Shown: positions 27,083 through 36,806, counted from the stretch's first letter. The stretch: DNA of 64,000 nt from Paenibacillus senegalensis JC66 (GCF_000285515.1 NZ_HE610957.1:594858-658857), one strand, 5' to 3'. Made by a program: numbers and translations. Notes: generated by a model not told the origin, from the letters alone.

Positions 27083-27952
27083 TTACTGCACAAAATACGT
27101 GTTCAAAGGATGCCGTCCCTTCCATGCTTTATCGAGCCTGTCCGTTTCCGCAGGACGTACTTCTCTTATTTTATGACGGTAAGCCGAAGGAGACATACCT
27201 TTTAACTTGCGAAAACATCTGGAGAAATACTGCTCACTCTGAAATCCTGACATTTCCGAAATTTCCCGTATATGATAAGGTTTATTAGCCATTAAGCGGC
27301 ATGCCCGTTCAATTCTTCTGGACAAAATATATTGCATGGGACTTAGTCCTACATATCGTTTGAACATTCTCGTAAAATGCTCATGAGACCAATTGGCCTG
27401 CCTGGACAGCTCTTTAACCGGGATCGGGTCTGCCAGGTGAATTTCAATATAGTGTATAGCATGCTGGAGCTCAATCGGAAGCTTATGGGCCTCGGTATCC
27501 GTGCCCGCCTCTAGCAGATGAGAAACCATAGCGAAAATTAAAGCGCCGCAGCGTTCCTCCCAGCCATACCCTTTATCGGAAACAATGTGCAGCAGTTCAC
27601 TAAACAATTCCGGAATCAAGCTGTTATTCTCCAAAGGAAAGTAGCTTTGTGTTGACCAATTGGGCAGCATATGCCCCAGCATTTCTCCCGGAGTAAAGTG
27701 CACAAATTGATGTCTTAAAGAAATATCTCCTTCACCCCAATAATGATGGTCGATCCCTGGTCTTTGCAGCACAACACAGGGCTGATTTAAAGAGTACATT
27801 TCCTCCTCCAGCTGGTAAACAAATCGGCGCGGATTGATGAAATAAATCAGCTCGTGTTCCTTAATAACTCTGGGGCCAACTGTCGCATCGGGAGCTAAAA
27901 TAAAATCACCCGCTAATGTCACCTTGGGCAATGGATGCACCACCGGCTTCAC
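27083..27952 (-). CDS. AraC family transcriptional regulator
   Basis: 289 aa with an N-terminal cupin-like sensing part and a C-terminal double helix-turn-helix (PVKELSRQANWSHEHFTRMFKRYVGLSP and IREISEMSGFQSEQYFSRCFRKLKGMSP are the two helix pairs). It is read from a GTG with GGGGGGTGA just before it. The thuA and Gfo/Idh/MocA genes lie upstream in the same direction, so it probably controls sugar-derivative metabolism encoded there. The inducer is unknown. Confidence 0.87.
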   Translation of the reverse strand: MKPVVHPLPKVTLAGDFILAPDATVGPRVIKEHELIYFINPRRFVYQLEEEMYSLNQPCVVLQRPGIDHHYWGEGDISLRHQFVHFTPGEMLGHMLPNWSTQSYFPLENNSLIPELFSELLHIVSDKGYGWEERCGALIFAMVSHLLEAGTDTEAHKLPIELQHAIHYIEIHLADPIPVKELSRQANWSHEHFTRMFKRYVGLSPMQYILSRRIERACRLMANKPYHIREISEMSGFQSEQYFSRCFRKLKGMSPSAYRHKIREVRPAETDRLDKAWKGRHPLNTYFVQ

Positions 27953-28035
27953 CCCCCAGCTTCTATATTAGCACGATTCCCGGCTGCAACCTAGCAGGGA
28001 TCGTTGGGGAATGTACAATAGCGGGTAACGAGAGC

Positions 28036-29097
28036 TTACAATCTAACTTCTTTGCCGCTCTTAGCGGATTGATAAAGAGCGGTTAGAATTTTAATCATAT
28101 CCACTCCCTGGCTGGGTACAAATATAGGCTCTGCTCTTTGCTGAACAACATCGATGAAATGATGGATGTTCTCAGCGTGTCCCCCGGTTTTCTCCTTCGG
28201 AAGGTTAGGCTTAATATCGCATAAAGCTCCGGCTATTTCGGTGAACACTTTGACATCGTTATTGATCATTTGCAGCCCCGCCTTGGTTCCTCTTAATTCA
28301 AGAAATTGAGTCTCTGCTTCAATGTTGGAGGCCCAACTGAATTCAATCTGCAGAGTGGCTCCATTCTCGAAGCGGATATAGCCTGAAGCTAGGTCCTCTA
28401 CATCAAAGGTTCCGTCCTCCTGCTTCTCGCCAAAGCTGCTGTGAATCGAATCAGAGAGCGAATTATCCGCAAATTTGCGGTATGTAGCGCCACTGACGGC
28501 AACCGGTCTCGGATTCCCCATGAACCAGAGGGCCAAATCTATATAATGTACGCCAAGATCGATCAGCGGCCCTCCACCAGACAGCTCCTTGGTCGTAAAC
28601 CAGCCGCCCTTGCCCGGAATCCCTCTGCGGCGAATCCAGCCGCAGCGACCGGTATACACTTCTCCCGCATGGCCTTCGTCCATATATTGCTTGACAAATC
28701 TGGAAATCGGACGGAAGCGGTTATTCCGCATGACCATCAGCACTTTGCCGCTGGCACTGGCGGCCTCCTGCATTTTCAAGGCTTCCTCCGGATTTACCGC
28801 ATCCGGCTTTTCACAAAAAACGTGCTTTCCCGCCTGCATGGCGGCTACCGCTATTTCAGAATGATACAGATTAGCGGAGCAAACATCGACAATATCGATG
28901 TCTTCGCGGGCAATCAAATCCTGATAATGCTCATAGACATAAGGGACTCCATGTTCACCCGCCAGGCGAGTGGCTCTTTCTTGATTAATATCACAGAAAG
29001 CGGTCAATTCAATTTCCGGATGGGCAAGCCAAGCTGGCAAATGAGCGGACTTAAAAATATTCCCGGTACCTACTACACCTACTTTTAACGCAGACAT
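28036..29097 (-). CDS. Gfo/Idh/MocA family oxidoreductase
   Basis: 353 aa. The N-terminal Rossmann fold (VGVVGTGNIFKSAHLPAW) and the conserved CEKPDAVNPEEA mark an NAD(P)-dependent sugar or inositol dehydrogenase. The C-terminal domain contains GGGPLIDLGVHYIDLALWFMG with the usual catalytic His. AAGGGAGG precedes the ATG. It sits between thuA and araC in one direction; such trios usually act on keto-sugars or disaccharide derivatives, but the substrate cannot be read from sequence. Confidence 0.9.
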   Translation of the reverse strand: MSALKVGVVGTGNIFKSAHLPAWLAHPEIELTAFCDINQERATRLAGEHGVPYVYEHYQDLIAREDIDIVDVCSANLYHSEIAVAAMQAGKHVFCEKPDAVNPEEALKMQEAASASGKVLMVMRNNRFRPISRFVKQYMDEGHAGEVYTGRCGWIRRRGIPGKGGWFTTKELSGGGPLIDLGVHYIDLALWFMGNPRPVAVSGATYRKFADNSLSDSIHSSFGEKQEDGTFDVEDLASGYIRFENGATLQIEFSWASNIEAETQFLELRGTKAGLQMINNDVKVFTEIAGALCDIKPNLPKEKTGGHAENIHHFIDVVQQRAEPIFVPSQGVDMIKILTALYQSAKSGKEVRL

Positions 29098-29228
29098 CGC
29101 TTTTTTGTCCTCCCTTTTATATAGCAGCCATAACTACAATTAAGGCCATATAAATGACCGACCAGACGTCATGCCGCGAAACACCGCGCGCTGGGAGCGC
29201 CGCTGCACAAGCTGGAAGCAAGCCAACC

Positions 29229-29975
29229 TTACTTGTTGACGTTCAGGGGGTCAGGCAGCGGCTCAACCGGTGCCGATGGACCCCGGTGGTGCTCCGGAAC
29301 GACCAGCTGCGGATCAGGAGCAGCCCATTTGATTCCATTGCTAATAATCTTTAGCACATTTTCGTTGCGATAGGTCGGGAACGTTTCATGGCCTGGACGG
29401 AAATAAAAGATTCTGCCGCGCCCTCTGTAGAAGGTGCAGCCGCTTCGGAACACCTCTCCTCCCTGAAACCAGCTTAAAAAGATTAACTCATCCGGCTCGG
29501 GGATATCAAAGAACTCTCCGTACATTTCCTCGTGTTCCAGCTCAAAGTATGTACCTATCCCTTGGGCGATCGGATGAGCAGGATTAGCAACCCATATACG
29601 TTCCTTTTCCCCCGCCTCTCTCCATAATAAGGAGCAGGTGGTGCCCATCATTCTTTTGAAAATTTTGGAGTAATGGCCGGAGTGAAGAACGATTAGCCCC
29701 ATACCCTGAAGGACTCTCTGTTGAATCCGGTCGACGATTGCATCCTGAACCTCGCCGTGAGCTTTATGTCCCCACCAGATCAAGACATCCGTATTGTTCA
29801 ATATTTCCTCAGTCAAACCATGCTCCGGCTCATCCAGTGTTGCCGTGCGAATAGTGAAGGAATCTGATGCCAACCCTTCTGCAAGAGCTTGATGTATGCC
29901 TTCCGGATATACACTGGCCACATACTCGCTTTCCTTTTCATGTCTGTATTCATTCCAAACCGTTACGCGAATCAA
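29229..29975 (-). CDS. ThuA-domain protein (trehalose-utilisation-like)
   Basis: 248 aa ThuA domain with a glutamine-amidotransferase-like fold: [32 protein letters not shown] and [17 protein letters not shown] are the characteristic blocks. It starts at TTG 29975 with AGGGGG upstream. ThuA proteins take part in metabolism of trehalose or related sugars in rhizobia; here it probably works with the oxidoreductase 131 bp downstream. Confidence 0.87.
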   Translation of the reverse strand: MIRVTVWNEYRHEKESEYVASVYPEGIHQALAEGLASDSFTIRTATLDEPEHGLTEEILNNTDVLIWWGHKAHGEVQDAIVDRIQQRVLQGMGLIVLHSGHYSKIFKRMMGTTCSLLWREAGEKERIWVANPAHPIAQGIGTYFELEHEEMYGEFFDIPEPDELIFLSWFQGGEVFRSGCTFYRGRGRIFYFRPGHETFPTYRNENVLKIISNGIKWAAPDPQLVVPEHHRGPSAPVEPLPDPLNVNK

Positions 29976-30167
29976 TGAACTTCCCCCTGTTCGTACTTTT
30001 TTTTAAAGTCATTATCATTATGCACATCCACAAGCATTATAACAATGGAGGTAGACGAAGAAAACTTGCACAAATTTGATATGCTGTTGAGAAGCCGGGG
30101 CCTGTTGAAAGGAACACCAGAAGCGGAGTACAGCTGTCGCATTCTAATCTATCATTCATAAAAAAAA

Positions 30168-30193
30168 GTAGCAGGGTGGATGACCCTGCTACT
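30168..30193 (-). terminator. Terminator of the YjcZ-like gene
   Basis: AGTAGCAGGGT pairs with ACCCTGCTACT around a 4-5 nt loop and is followed on the minus strand by eight or more U. It lies about 30 nt after the small sporulation gene. Confidence 0.8.
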
Positions 30194-30224
30194 GCGTCTT
30201 GAAAAAGAGAATCTGATCCGCAAA

Positions 30225-30341
30225 TTAGACCCAAGCCCGAGTGATGATAACCAGCAAAATAAACAAGACCAGGATCACTCCTGCGCTCGTAAAACCGAAG
30301 CCACAGCTTCCATAGCCGGCTCCTCCAACGTAACCACCCAT
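30225..30341 (-). CDS. YjcZ-family sporulation protein (38 aa)
   Basis: A 38-residue protein: a Gly/Tyr-rich N-terminus (MGGYVGGAGYGSCGFGFTSA) followed by one membrane helix of about 15 aliphatic residues (VILVLFILLVII) and a short tail. This is the tiny-TM Bacillales pattern (YjcZ/YtrI-like). The start is supported by AAAGGAGG 8 nt upstream and the end by a terminator. These peptides are made in spore formers, probably as membrane or coat components; their exact role is unknown. Confidence 0.82.
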   Translation of the reverse strand: MGGYVGGAGYGSCGFGFTSAGVILVLFILLVIITRAWV

Positions 30342-30469
30342 AGTAGAGTCCTCCTTTCCTCTCCAGCTAATCACAGCTTATGGCATTTGCCGTTAAAAAA
30401 ATTGGACTCTCGAGCAAAATGTGCGTTCGTCACGAGTTTTGGGCTGGTGTGCGAGCAAAGCGGGATGGT

Positions 30470-31477
30470 TTATCCTAAATCCAGCGCTCTGGCTTTTGCA
30501 TTCTTGGGGGCAATCCCTCCATCACGGATATGGAAATAAAAATTGCCGTCTGCCTTGCCGATAAAGATCTTGTTGTCTTTGGACATTAACAGCTGCTCAC
30601 TAGCCTGCAAGTAATAGTAGGTCGTGTCAAAACCTTCAAACAGAGCGGCCACCTCAGCCAGCTCGGCTTCTCCTCTGTCTAATGCCGGGTCAAACGCTTT
30701 GTAAATAATAGATACGACCTTATCCTTATCGTAGTTAACATAAACTTCTTTGTAGATATCCATTTCATACATATCGTAAGCGGTCCTTATAGGCTCTCCT
30801 AAGACGGCTTGCACCTCTTGACGCGACATCCCCAAGTTCAGTCCGTTAAGGTCAAGATAATCTCCAGCCTGCACTGTTATTTTGAGAGGGCCTAAGGAAG
30901 TGCCATACAAATCCAAATAGCTCATTAAACGATCAATGACAACGGCCGCTTCAGCGCGAGTCAGCACTTCATCCAAGGCAAGGTCATCTTTGGAACGTCC
31001 CTGCAGGATTCCTTTGGAAGTAACCTCGTTGACCGCATCCAGATCCTTTAAGGTTGTAAACCTTAACTCCTCATTGACCACTTTAGCGGCTATATGAGCA
31101 ATATCGAGGCGCGTCATCGGCTCATGAACAGCTGAACCGTCACCTGCAAAAATTCCTAAATTGACCGCTTCCTCCACATAAGGCTCCCACCAAGGCCCCG
31201 AATAATTGGCAAATTCGGTTTGGCTGGAGGGCTCAAGCACCTGTACAGACATTTTCACAAATTGTGCCGCGGTTACCGACTCGTTGGGATAAAATAAGCG
31301 CTCCTCCATCCCATCGATAACTTCCATTTGATAGCTGTTAATAATACTGCTTTCTGCCCATGGCACCCGGTCGATATCATCAAACAGCCAATGGGCATGC
31401 GCATGCTCCGGAGCGGCTGCAAAGAGAAATCCAGTGATCCCGGCCGCAATAGCACTTGTCTTCCAAAATCGTTTCAT
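30470..31477 (-). CDS. Secreted SLH-domain protein with CAP-associated-like C-terminus
   Basis: 335 aa. A signal peptide ends near HAHA (about residue 27). Three S-layer-homology segments follow (residues ~28-195; FYPNESVTAAQFVKM, MTRLDIAHIAAKVV, LTRAEAAVVIDRLM). The C-terminal domain contains LNLGMSRQEVQAVLGEP and YVNYDKDKVVSIIYK, like the CAP-associated N-terminal domain. SLH domains bind pyruvylated cell-wall polymers, so it is surface-attached. ATG 31477 has GGAGAGGA upstream. Confidence 0.83.
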   Translation of the reverse strand: MKRFWKTSAIAAGITGFLFAAAPEHAHAHWLFDDIDRVPWAESSIINSYQMEVIDGMEERLFYPNESVTAAQFVKMSVQVLEPSSQTEFANYSGPWWEPYVEEAVNLGIFAGDGSAVHEPMTRLDIAHIAAKVVNEELRFTTLKDLDAVNEVTSKGILQGRSKDDLALDEVLTRAEAAVVIDRLMSYLDLYGTSLGPLKITVQAGDYLDLNGLNLGMSRQEVQAVLGEPIRTAYDMYEMDIYKEVYVNYDKDKVVSIIYKAFDPALDRGEAELAEVAALFEGFDTTYYYLQASEQLLMSKDNKIFIGKADGNFYFHIRDGGIAPKNAKARALDLG

Positions 31478-31646
31478 CTCGTCCTCTCCTCCCTGCCCGA
31501 TTAACATCAGACATGCTTAAAATCACCATTTTGCATAAAAACACAACTGTACTAGATCAAGCAAGATCATGATTGATTTACATGTTTTTAAGGAAAAAAG
31601 GGAATAAATACCCTAACTCAAATCATCATCCAAGGAGTGTATCACA

Positions 31647-32243
31647 TTGATGAAGGTCCAGGAATTAAAAGATCAGGTCGATGAACTGGCCAAACAAAAT
31701 AAAACTGTGCTCGATGAACTGAGTCAGCTTAAAGAGCTGCTGCAGCAGAGCAATTCTTTCTCGGCAAACGCTAATACCAATCAGCAGCAAACCGCGGGCA
31801 ACAATTCTATGTCGAACGGTATTTCGATGAATAAAGAGTCATTCCAGCAAAGCAGCGGAATGGGAAATGGCAATGCACAAACTCAGTCCAGCAGCCCGGC
31901 AAACGGCGGCGGTCAAGGAGATGGCCAGAACTCCAATGCGGAGGGAGCCCAGGGCCAGCAGAGCAATTCTAATAACAATAGCTCTCAGCAGGTTCCCCAG
32001 CTTGCTGATGAACTGGTCAAGATCAAGGATATGATTACTACTCTTGAATCAAAAACTTCGAGTTTCGTCACTTCACGCTCCAGCGGGAAACTAAACCAGG
32101 ATGATATTGTGAATTTAATTCTGATTTTAATGGATGGCATGATTGACTGGGCCAGCGATTTTATTCAGAAAGCCACCAATAACCAAGGCACGGATTCCAA
32201 TGGTGCTAACGGAGGATCCGGGTCCCAAAATGCCCAGCAATAG
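31647..32243 (+). CDS. Low-complexity Gln/Asn/Ser-rich protein with coiled-coil N-terminus
   Basis: 198 aa, not recognised. Residues 1-35 form a heptad-like coiled coil (VQELKDQVDELAKQNKTVLDEL), 36-120 are rich in Asn, Gln, Ser and Gly and probably disordered, 121-165 are helical (LADELVKIKDMITTLE) with a hydrophobic stretch NLILILMDGMIDW, and the tail is again Asn/Gly-rich. AAGGAG lies 9 nt from a TTG (31647) and 12 nt from an ATG (31650). The composition resembles spore-surface proteins, but that is a guess. Confidence 0.7.
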   Translation: MMKVQELKDQVDELAKQNKTVLDELSQLKELLQQSNSFSANANTNQQQTAGNNSMSNGISMNKESFQQSSGMGNGNAQTQSSSPANGGGQGDGQNSNAEGAQGQQSNSNNNSSQQVPQLADELVKIKDMITTLESKTSSFVTSRSSGKLNQDDIVNLILILMDGMIDWASDFIQKATNNQGTDSNGANGGSGSQNAQQ

Positions 32244-32296
32244 CTGTTTTGGGGCACGCACTATATCTCGCTCTACCTGTTACAGACTGTGCAGCG

Positions 32297-32350
32297 AATA
32301 TTGGGGATGGCGGAACCCTGTGGAGCTTGAATCCTCCATTCCCCAATATT
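32297..32350. terminator. Inverted repeat between convergent genes
   Basis: AATATTGGGGATGG (32297-32310) is complementary to 32336-32350 with one bulged base, loop 25 nt. There is no U tract, so termination is plausible but unproven; it may instead protect mRNA 3' ends. Confidence 0.55.
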
Positions 32351-32381
32351 TAGCGCCAAGCCATTACAGGGTGCTTTATAC

Positions 32382-33806
32382 TTAGAATTGGAAATAGATA
32401 AAGCTGCTCTGTTCTGTCTGCAGGAAGACCACCAATACAGCTATAATTACAGTATACACGACAGCTCTGACCGGCGCCGGAAACCACTTGTGCCAGAACT
32501 TATCCAAAGACGATGCATGCTTAAAGACGAAGTATTCAAGCAGGTGAAGGACAAACAAACCGGCAACCAGCAGCAAATATTTATATAGAGACGGCGGTAT
32601 ATGCAAATCTGAGATTGTAAACATTTTTTTAAGCATGGAAAGAGAGGCGCTGATTCCGGGAATACGGAAAAATACCCAGCCGATACAAGTTAAATGAAAA
32701 AATACTATAACGGCAAACACATGATAAAGCTTGCTGGCTCTCAGCTTGCCCAGACCAATCTTGTCCATAACTTCTGTGTAAAACTTGTGCCCGATAAGCA
32801 GTGCTCCGTGAAACATCCCCCAGGCAACGAAGGTCCATGCCGCTCCATGCCATATCCCGGAAATAGTCATAGCCACGAATAGATTGACATATTGGCGCGA
32901 TTTTCCTTTACGCGACCCGCCTAATGGAATGTAGATATAATCGCGGATAAATGTTGACAAAGTAATATGCCACCTGCGCCAGAATTCGGTTCCGCTGGCA
33001 CTCAAGTAAGGCGTTTGGAAGTTAAGCACCAGCTTAATGCCAAACAAATAGCCGATCCCGACGGCCATCTCGCTATAAGCGGCGAAATCAAAAAAGATTT
33101 GAAAGGCGAACAGGTAAATGGCCACCCACGCTTCCCCGCCGGATAGAGCGGCAGGATCATGCAGCATCCCGTCGACGATTCCGGCCAAATAATCGGCCAG
33201 CACGATCTTTTTAAACATCCCTAGGCCTAGGAGAGCAAGCCCGAGTCTCACATTCGCTGTATTGAAACGAATGGCTTTCATATTCTCTATCTGCGGCAGC
33301 AATTCCTGTCCTCTCATAATCGGTCCGGCGATCAGACTCGCAAAAAAGGCGATAAATACCCAGAAATCGAGCAGTGATCGGCTGGGTTCAATTTTTTGCT
33401 TGTACACATCAACCACATAGGCGATCATCTGGAAGGTGTAAAATGAAATCCCTATGGGCAAAACAATAGATAGCCAGAAGGAGTTATCGGTGATGAGCGA
33501 CATGTTGAGCGCCTGCTCGACACTGCGAATTAGAAATACCGTGTATTTGAAAAAAACTAAGTTTAATACATTAACCAGCACAGCCGCGATCATAAACCAT
33601 TTGCCAAACCTGCCGCGAATCATTTTCGAGCAGTAATAGGTGAAGATCGAGACCAGAACAAATACGGCCAAATTACCAATGCCGGCAACCGCGTAAAAGA
33701 TGATATTCGCTATCGATAAAATAATGACTCTTCTGCTAGGAACCACATAGTAGAGCAGCAGGGTAAACACCATTAAGACGATAAATTCGGGTGTGTGAAA
33801 CAGCAT
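32382..33806 (-). CDS. MBOAT-family O-acyltransferase (AlgI/DltB-like)
   Basis: 474 aa with ten or more membrane helices. The MBOAT signature is complete: GTEFWRRWHITLSTFIRDYIY and the active-site His in SGIWHGAAWTF. Family members move acyl groups across the membrane to cell-surface or secreted polysaccharides. AGGAAGG precedes the ATG. It lies 14 bp after the SGNH gene, which supports a two-component polymer acetylation system. No polysaccharide synthase is nearby, so the acceptor polymer is unknown. Confidence 0.92.
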   Translation of the reverse strand: MLFHTPEFIVLMVFTLLLYYVVPSRRVIILSIANIIFYAVAGIGNLAVFVLVSIFTYYCSKMIRGRFGKWFMIAAVLVNVLNLVFFKYTVFLIRSVEQALNMSLITDNSFWLSIVLPIGISFYTFQMIAYVVDVYKQKIEPSRSLLDFWVFIAFFASLIAGPIMRGQELLPQIENMKAIRFNTANVRLGLALLGLGMFKKIVLADYLAGIVDGMLHDPAALSGGEAWVAIYLFAFQIFFDFAAYSEMAVGIGYLFGIKLVLNFQTPYLSASGTEFWRRWHITLSTFIRDYIYIPLGGSRKGKSRQYVNLFVAMTISGIWHGAAWTFVAWGMFHGALLIGHKFYTEVMDKIGLGKLRASKLYHVFAVIVFFHLTCIGWVFFRIPGISASLSMLKKMFTISDLHIPPSLYKYLLLVAGLFVLHLLEYFVFKHASSLDKFWHKWFPAPVRAVVYTVIIAVLVVFLQTEQSSFIYFQF

Positions 33807-33820
33807 GATTGGTTTCCTTC

Positions 33821-34906
33821 CTATCGATTAATATACGTATCCCATAATAGATTGCCGAGTGCTTCATAACCTTCAGGGGTAAAGTGCGTATGGTCGGAAA
33901 ATAGATCGTCATCGAGCACGCCTTCCAGGTTAATATACCGGACTTCGCGTCCTTCGAACAAGCGGTCGATCTGCTTCATGTTTTCTTGATACCCCGGTTT
34001 GCTGACAAAATCCTGCATCAACTCTTGATTGACCCCTGTCATGACGACCACTGTGTTTTTCCCCTGCTGGTGCTTCAAAATCTGCTCAAGGAAATAAACA
34101 TCCAAGCTTGTCTCACTGAAATCAAACGGCTTATCCGTATAGCTGTTTACGATCTCATCATTTTCCATATACTCCCACAAGTGACCCTTCGTATACCATG
34201 GCATCGGATCGCCCAATGAATCATCTGGGATCGGTTTGCCCTGCACATGCAGCTTCGTGTGCTCCCACGCTTTCTGAAGATAGTCCTTATATTGGAACAT
34301 TGGAATTCTTTGCATGATTTCTTCATAAATAAAAAATTTATAATGGTCATACCAAGATTGCGGCAGTTCGTATTTAGTTGCTTTTAATTGTGCACTGACG
34401 TGCTCAAATGTATCGGAATCTCTGGCTCTTAACTGTTTTTGCATCCAAAACACAGTAGGCGGCCAGCCTTCTCTAGGCATAAAAGAAGGATAGCGTATAT
34501 TAAAGATCAAATTGTCCGTAGATATTTCATATTGATCCAGCTTCAGCAGCATAGCATACAGATCTCCTAGCTGGTTGGCCGGCAAGGCGAGATTATATAC
34601 TCTTTTAATAGTAGAATTAGGATCAGCTTGCGCTCTCTCTTCCATAAATACATTTGGACTCTGATCCGAATTGCCAGGGCTGCCATAAAATACAGAATCG
34701 CCCAGCATTATTATGTAATCATCTTGAGGATTGGCGTCAATTTCTCTTTTGATGTAAGCCAATACGGGATCGATATTGTTGGATTCCTTTAGAGCCGTTA
34801 AGGGATAGTCCATACGATTGTGATAAACCTTGTCATTAGGCACAAGATAAGGAATTAAAAACTGCAAAACAATTAAATATAAAACAACGTATTTAGCTGC
34901 TTTCAT
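33821..34906 (-). CDS. Membrane-anchored SGNH-like acyltransferase partner (DltD/AlgJ-like)
   Basis: 361 aa. One N-terminal membrane helix (YVVLYLIVLQFLIPYLV) anchors an extracytoplasmic domain with IIMLGDSVFYG, the Ser block of SGNH hydrolases, and the C-terminal DHTHFTPEGYEALG carrying the Asp and His. This matches proteins paired with MBOAT transferases (DltD, AlgJ/X, PatB-like). ATG 34906 has AGGTGA 9 nt upstream; an ATG at 34915 sits too close to it. Confidence 0.85.
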   Translation of the reverse strand: MKAAKYVVLYLIVLQFLIPYLVPNDKVYHNRMDYPLTALKESNNIDPVLAYIKREIDANPQDDYIIMLGDSVFYGSPGNSDQSPNVFMEERAQADPNSTIKRVYNLALPANQLGDLYAMLLKLDQYEISTDNLIFNIRYPSFMPREGWPPTVFWMQKQLRARDSDTFEHVSAQLKATKYELPQSWYDHYKFFIYEEIMQRIPMFQYKDYLQKAWEHTKLHVQGKPIPDDSLGDPMPWYTKGHLWEYMENDEIVNSYTDKPFDFSETSLDVYFLEQILKHQQGKNTVVVMTGVNQELMQDFVSKPGYQENMKQIDRLFEGREVRYINLEGVLDDDLFSDHTHFTPEGYEALGNLLWDTYINR

Positions 34907-35206
34907 TGGAATCATTCACCTGTCTTTTTCAGCTTGTATAGCGGCCTTGAGCATCCGCATTGGTAATAGGGATTGAAATAATTATAGAGCGAACAACTTA
35001 ATCCATTATACCTATTCACCCAAAACCATACAACGTTTTTTGTTTTCATCAGCATCTGCCGAAAGACTCTTAACCTATTACAAGCTTTATCTTCTGACTT
35101 TGCCCTTACGCAAAAAAGCACCCTGTCATGCATACATGAATAAAACCCGATGCTAAAGAAAAAAATAGACGGTATATAAATAATGTAGGAATGGGGAGAT
35201 TTAACG
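34907..35206. other. Divergent intergenic region
   Basis: It separates the SGNH gene from a plus-strand coiled-coil gene. It holds presumed promoters (TATAAA-like element near 35174-35180) but no palindrome, repeat or ORF with support. Confidence 0.35.
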
Positions 35207-35617
35207 ATGGATTCAGCCTGGAATCGTGTAGAGGAATTAATGGACGCTTCACTGCAAATTTTGAATCATATGGAAGTTCATAATGCCGATTCGGCCGAGT
35301 GGGAGCAATTAACCGAGAAGCTGAAGCAGCAAAAATACCGTCTCCAATCCATCAGTGGAGCAGATCAGCCAGCCCTGCAAACCTTCAAGCAAACGGTAGC
35401 CGGTTTGCAGCAGCAAGCAGTTGAGCTCGAGCGGCATTTGCAGCAGGATTATCAAAACGCGACCGAGCAAGGCATTGATGCTTATGAGGAACAGAGCTTA
35501 GATGAACAAATGAAGAACGATGACGCCTATCACGGCAAGATTGATGACAAAAGCGCGATTAAGCTGATTGAAAATCTGGCTAAGCTGGATGAAGAGCTGA
35601 ACCGGATGCTGCATTAA
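35207..35617 (+). CDS. Small helical protein of unknown function
   Basis: 136 aa, highly charged and Gln-rich, predicted almost wholly helical or coiled-coil (LTEKLKQQKYRLQSI, TFKQTVAGLQQQAVELERHL), with no signal or membrane segment. GGGGAG precedes the ATG by 8 nt. I do not recognise the family. Convergent with kbaA and divergent from the acylation pair, it appears monocistronic. Confidence 0.7.
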   Translation: MDSAWNRVEELMDASLQILNHMEVHNADSAEWEQLTEKLKQQKYRLQSISGADQPALQTFKQTVAGLQQQAVELERHLQQDYQNATEQGIDAYEEQSLDEQMKNDDAYHGKIDDKSAIKLIENLAKLDEELNRMLH

Positions 35618-35691
35618 CAATGTGCTCAGTCGGAGCTTGTAACAAACACCAACATAAACAAAAAAATGCCGCAAATCAAAGAAAACAAAGA

Positions 35692-35746
35692 AAAGGGGCG
35701 TTCCTAAGCAGCAATCAGAGATTGAACTTTCGGAAACGGCCCCTTT
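35692..35746 (-). terminator. Terminator after kbaA
   Basis: AAAGGGGC-GTT-CC pairs with GG-AAAC-GGCCCCTTT (two small bulges) and on the minus strand is followed by a U-rich tract. It lies 64 nt downstream of kbaA. Confidence 0.6.
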
Positions 35747-35809
35747 GGATTGGAGAAGCAAAGCAGCTTCTCCTATGAATGTTTGGGCAATTGCTAAGTA
35801 ATTGCTAAG

Positions 35810-36430
35810 CTAACCCGTTGATTTCTGCGCCTGCACCGGTGTATCCACCAGCTTGTGAAAAATGAGAATCTGCCAGGCATTCCCTATCAATAATAGGGCG
35901 AGCATGTAAAAAGTAAAAAATAAATCATTGGCCTGAAAAGCCGGAATAGCCTCAAGGATGGTTAACACGACCATAAAAAACAGCGTAGGAATGAAAGCCT
36001 GTCCATTCGTCAGTTGGCTTTTCCACAAAGCTACAATAATTCCCACAGCAAGAATAGCTAACGGCATAATCAGGTAACCCGTCATGGACTCGCCGGGAGC
36101 GGCAAAGTGCTTATATCTTAAATAGAACAAATCCCCTACCGCCAACAGGATGAAGAAGATTTGCAAGCCTGTCCAAACCCCTTTGCGGTTTTTAAATATG
36201 CCTATGAAGTAGTATCTGGCGAACAAATTGGCCAAAAAACCGACCAGGCTAATGATGGCGATCGTGATGGTGCCCAGAATCATCGACAGCACCTCGTATC
36301 GGCTGAAGCGCGCATCCATGAAGATAAAGCTGGGTTCAATCGTTTTTAAAATCCCCCAAAGCACCATACCGGCTCCGAGACTGATCGCCGACGTGGTCCA
36401 TAACAGATACCATACTCGTTTTAGAAACAT
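35810..36430 (-). CDS. kbaA: KinB-signalling pathway activation protein KbaA
   Basis: 206 aa with six predicted membrane helices. The pattern YEVLSMILGTITIAIISLVGFLANLFARY-type core, here split around residues 45-72, and the KNRKGVW loop match KbaA proteins. In Bacillus KbaA is needed for the KinB input to the sporulation phosphorelay. ATG 36430 has GGGGAC upstream; a longer frame to 36499 would overlap the YisL gene. It follows yisL by 25 bp in the same direction. Confidence 0.82.
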   Translation of the reverse strand: MFLKRVWYLLWTTSAISLGAGMVLWGILKTIEPSFIFMDARFSRYEVLSMILGTITIAIISLVGFLANLFARYYFIGIFKNRKGVWTGLQIFFILLAVGDLFYLRYKHFAAPGESMTGYLIMPLAILAVGIIVALWKSQLTNGQAFIPTLFFMVVLTILEAIPAFQANDLFFTFYMLALLLIGNAWQILIFHKLVDTPVQAQKSTG

Positions 36431-36455
36431 GTTGCAGTCCCCGTTTATAGTTTGA

Positions 36456-36806
36456 TTAGAATGCAATAACTCCAAAGCCCATGAGGACGATGAGAGCAAG
36501 CAGAATGACCATTACCACCCAATGGATCAAGGTTGGTTCTCCTCTGCGGAGTCTTCCCTGAATCATTTCCATGAAGGCTATCAAGGCTACTGCCAAAATT
36601 CCTTTGATCACATACATCATCGGAAATCCTAGCATATAGAGCATTCCAGCGCCGGAAACCAGCATCAGGACGTAGAACAGTCTGGTAATCATTCCTGTCA
36701 CTTTTTGCTTGCGCAAGAAGCAGGTTAACAGGAAGAAAATAACCAGAATAGCCCAGGAACCAGCATGGATCTGATAAAAAATATTAAACAGTCTTTCACT
36801 ATCCAA
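36456..36806 (-). CDS. yisL: YisL-family (DUF1516/UPF0344) membrane protein
   Basis: 116 aa with four membrane helices. The N-terminal YQIHAGSWAILVIFFLLT, RLFYVLMLVSGAGML and the final HWVVMVILLALIVLMGF resemble YisL of Bacillus, a membrane protein of unknown function. A TTG at 36806 is preferred since GGGAGG lies 9 nt before it; an ATG at 36830 has none. Its pairing with kbaA suggests a sporulation context, but this is inference. Confidence 0.8.
   Translation of the reverse strand: MDSERLFNIFYQIHAGSWAILVIFFLLTCFLRKQKVTGMITRLFYVLMLVSGAGMLYMLGFPMMYVIKGILAVALIAFMEMIQGRLRRGEPTLIHWVVMVILLALIVLMGFGVIAF

Noticed and set aside
31584-31605. SigmaB promoter before the low-complexity protein
   Set aside because: GTTTTT and GGGAAT are only 10 nt apart; the expected spacer is 12-15.
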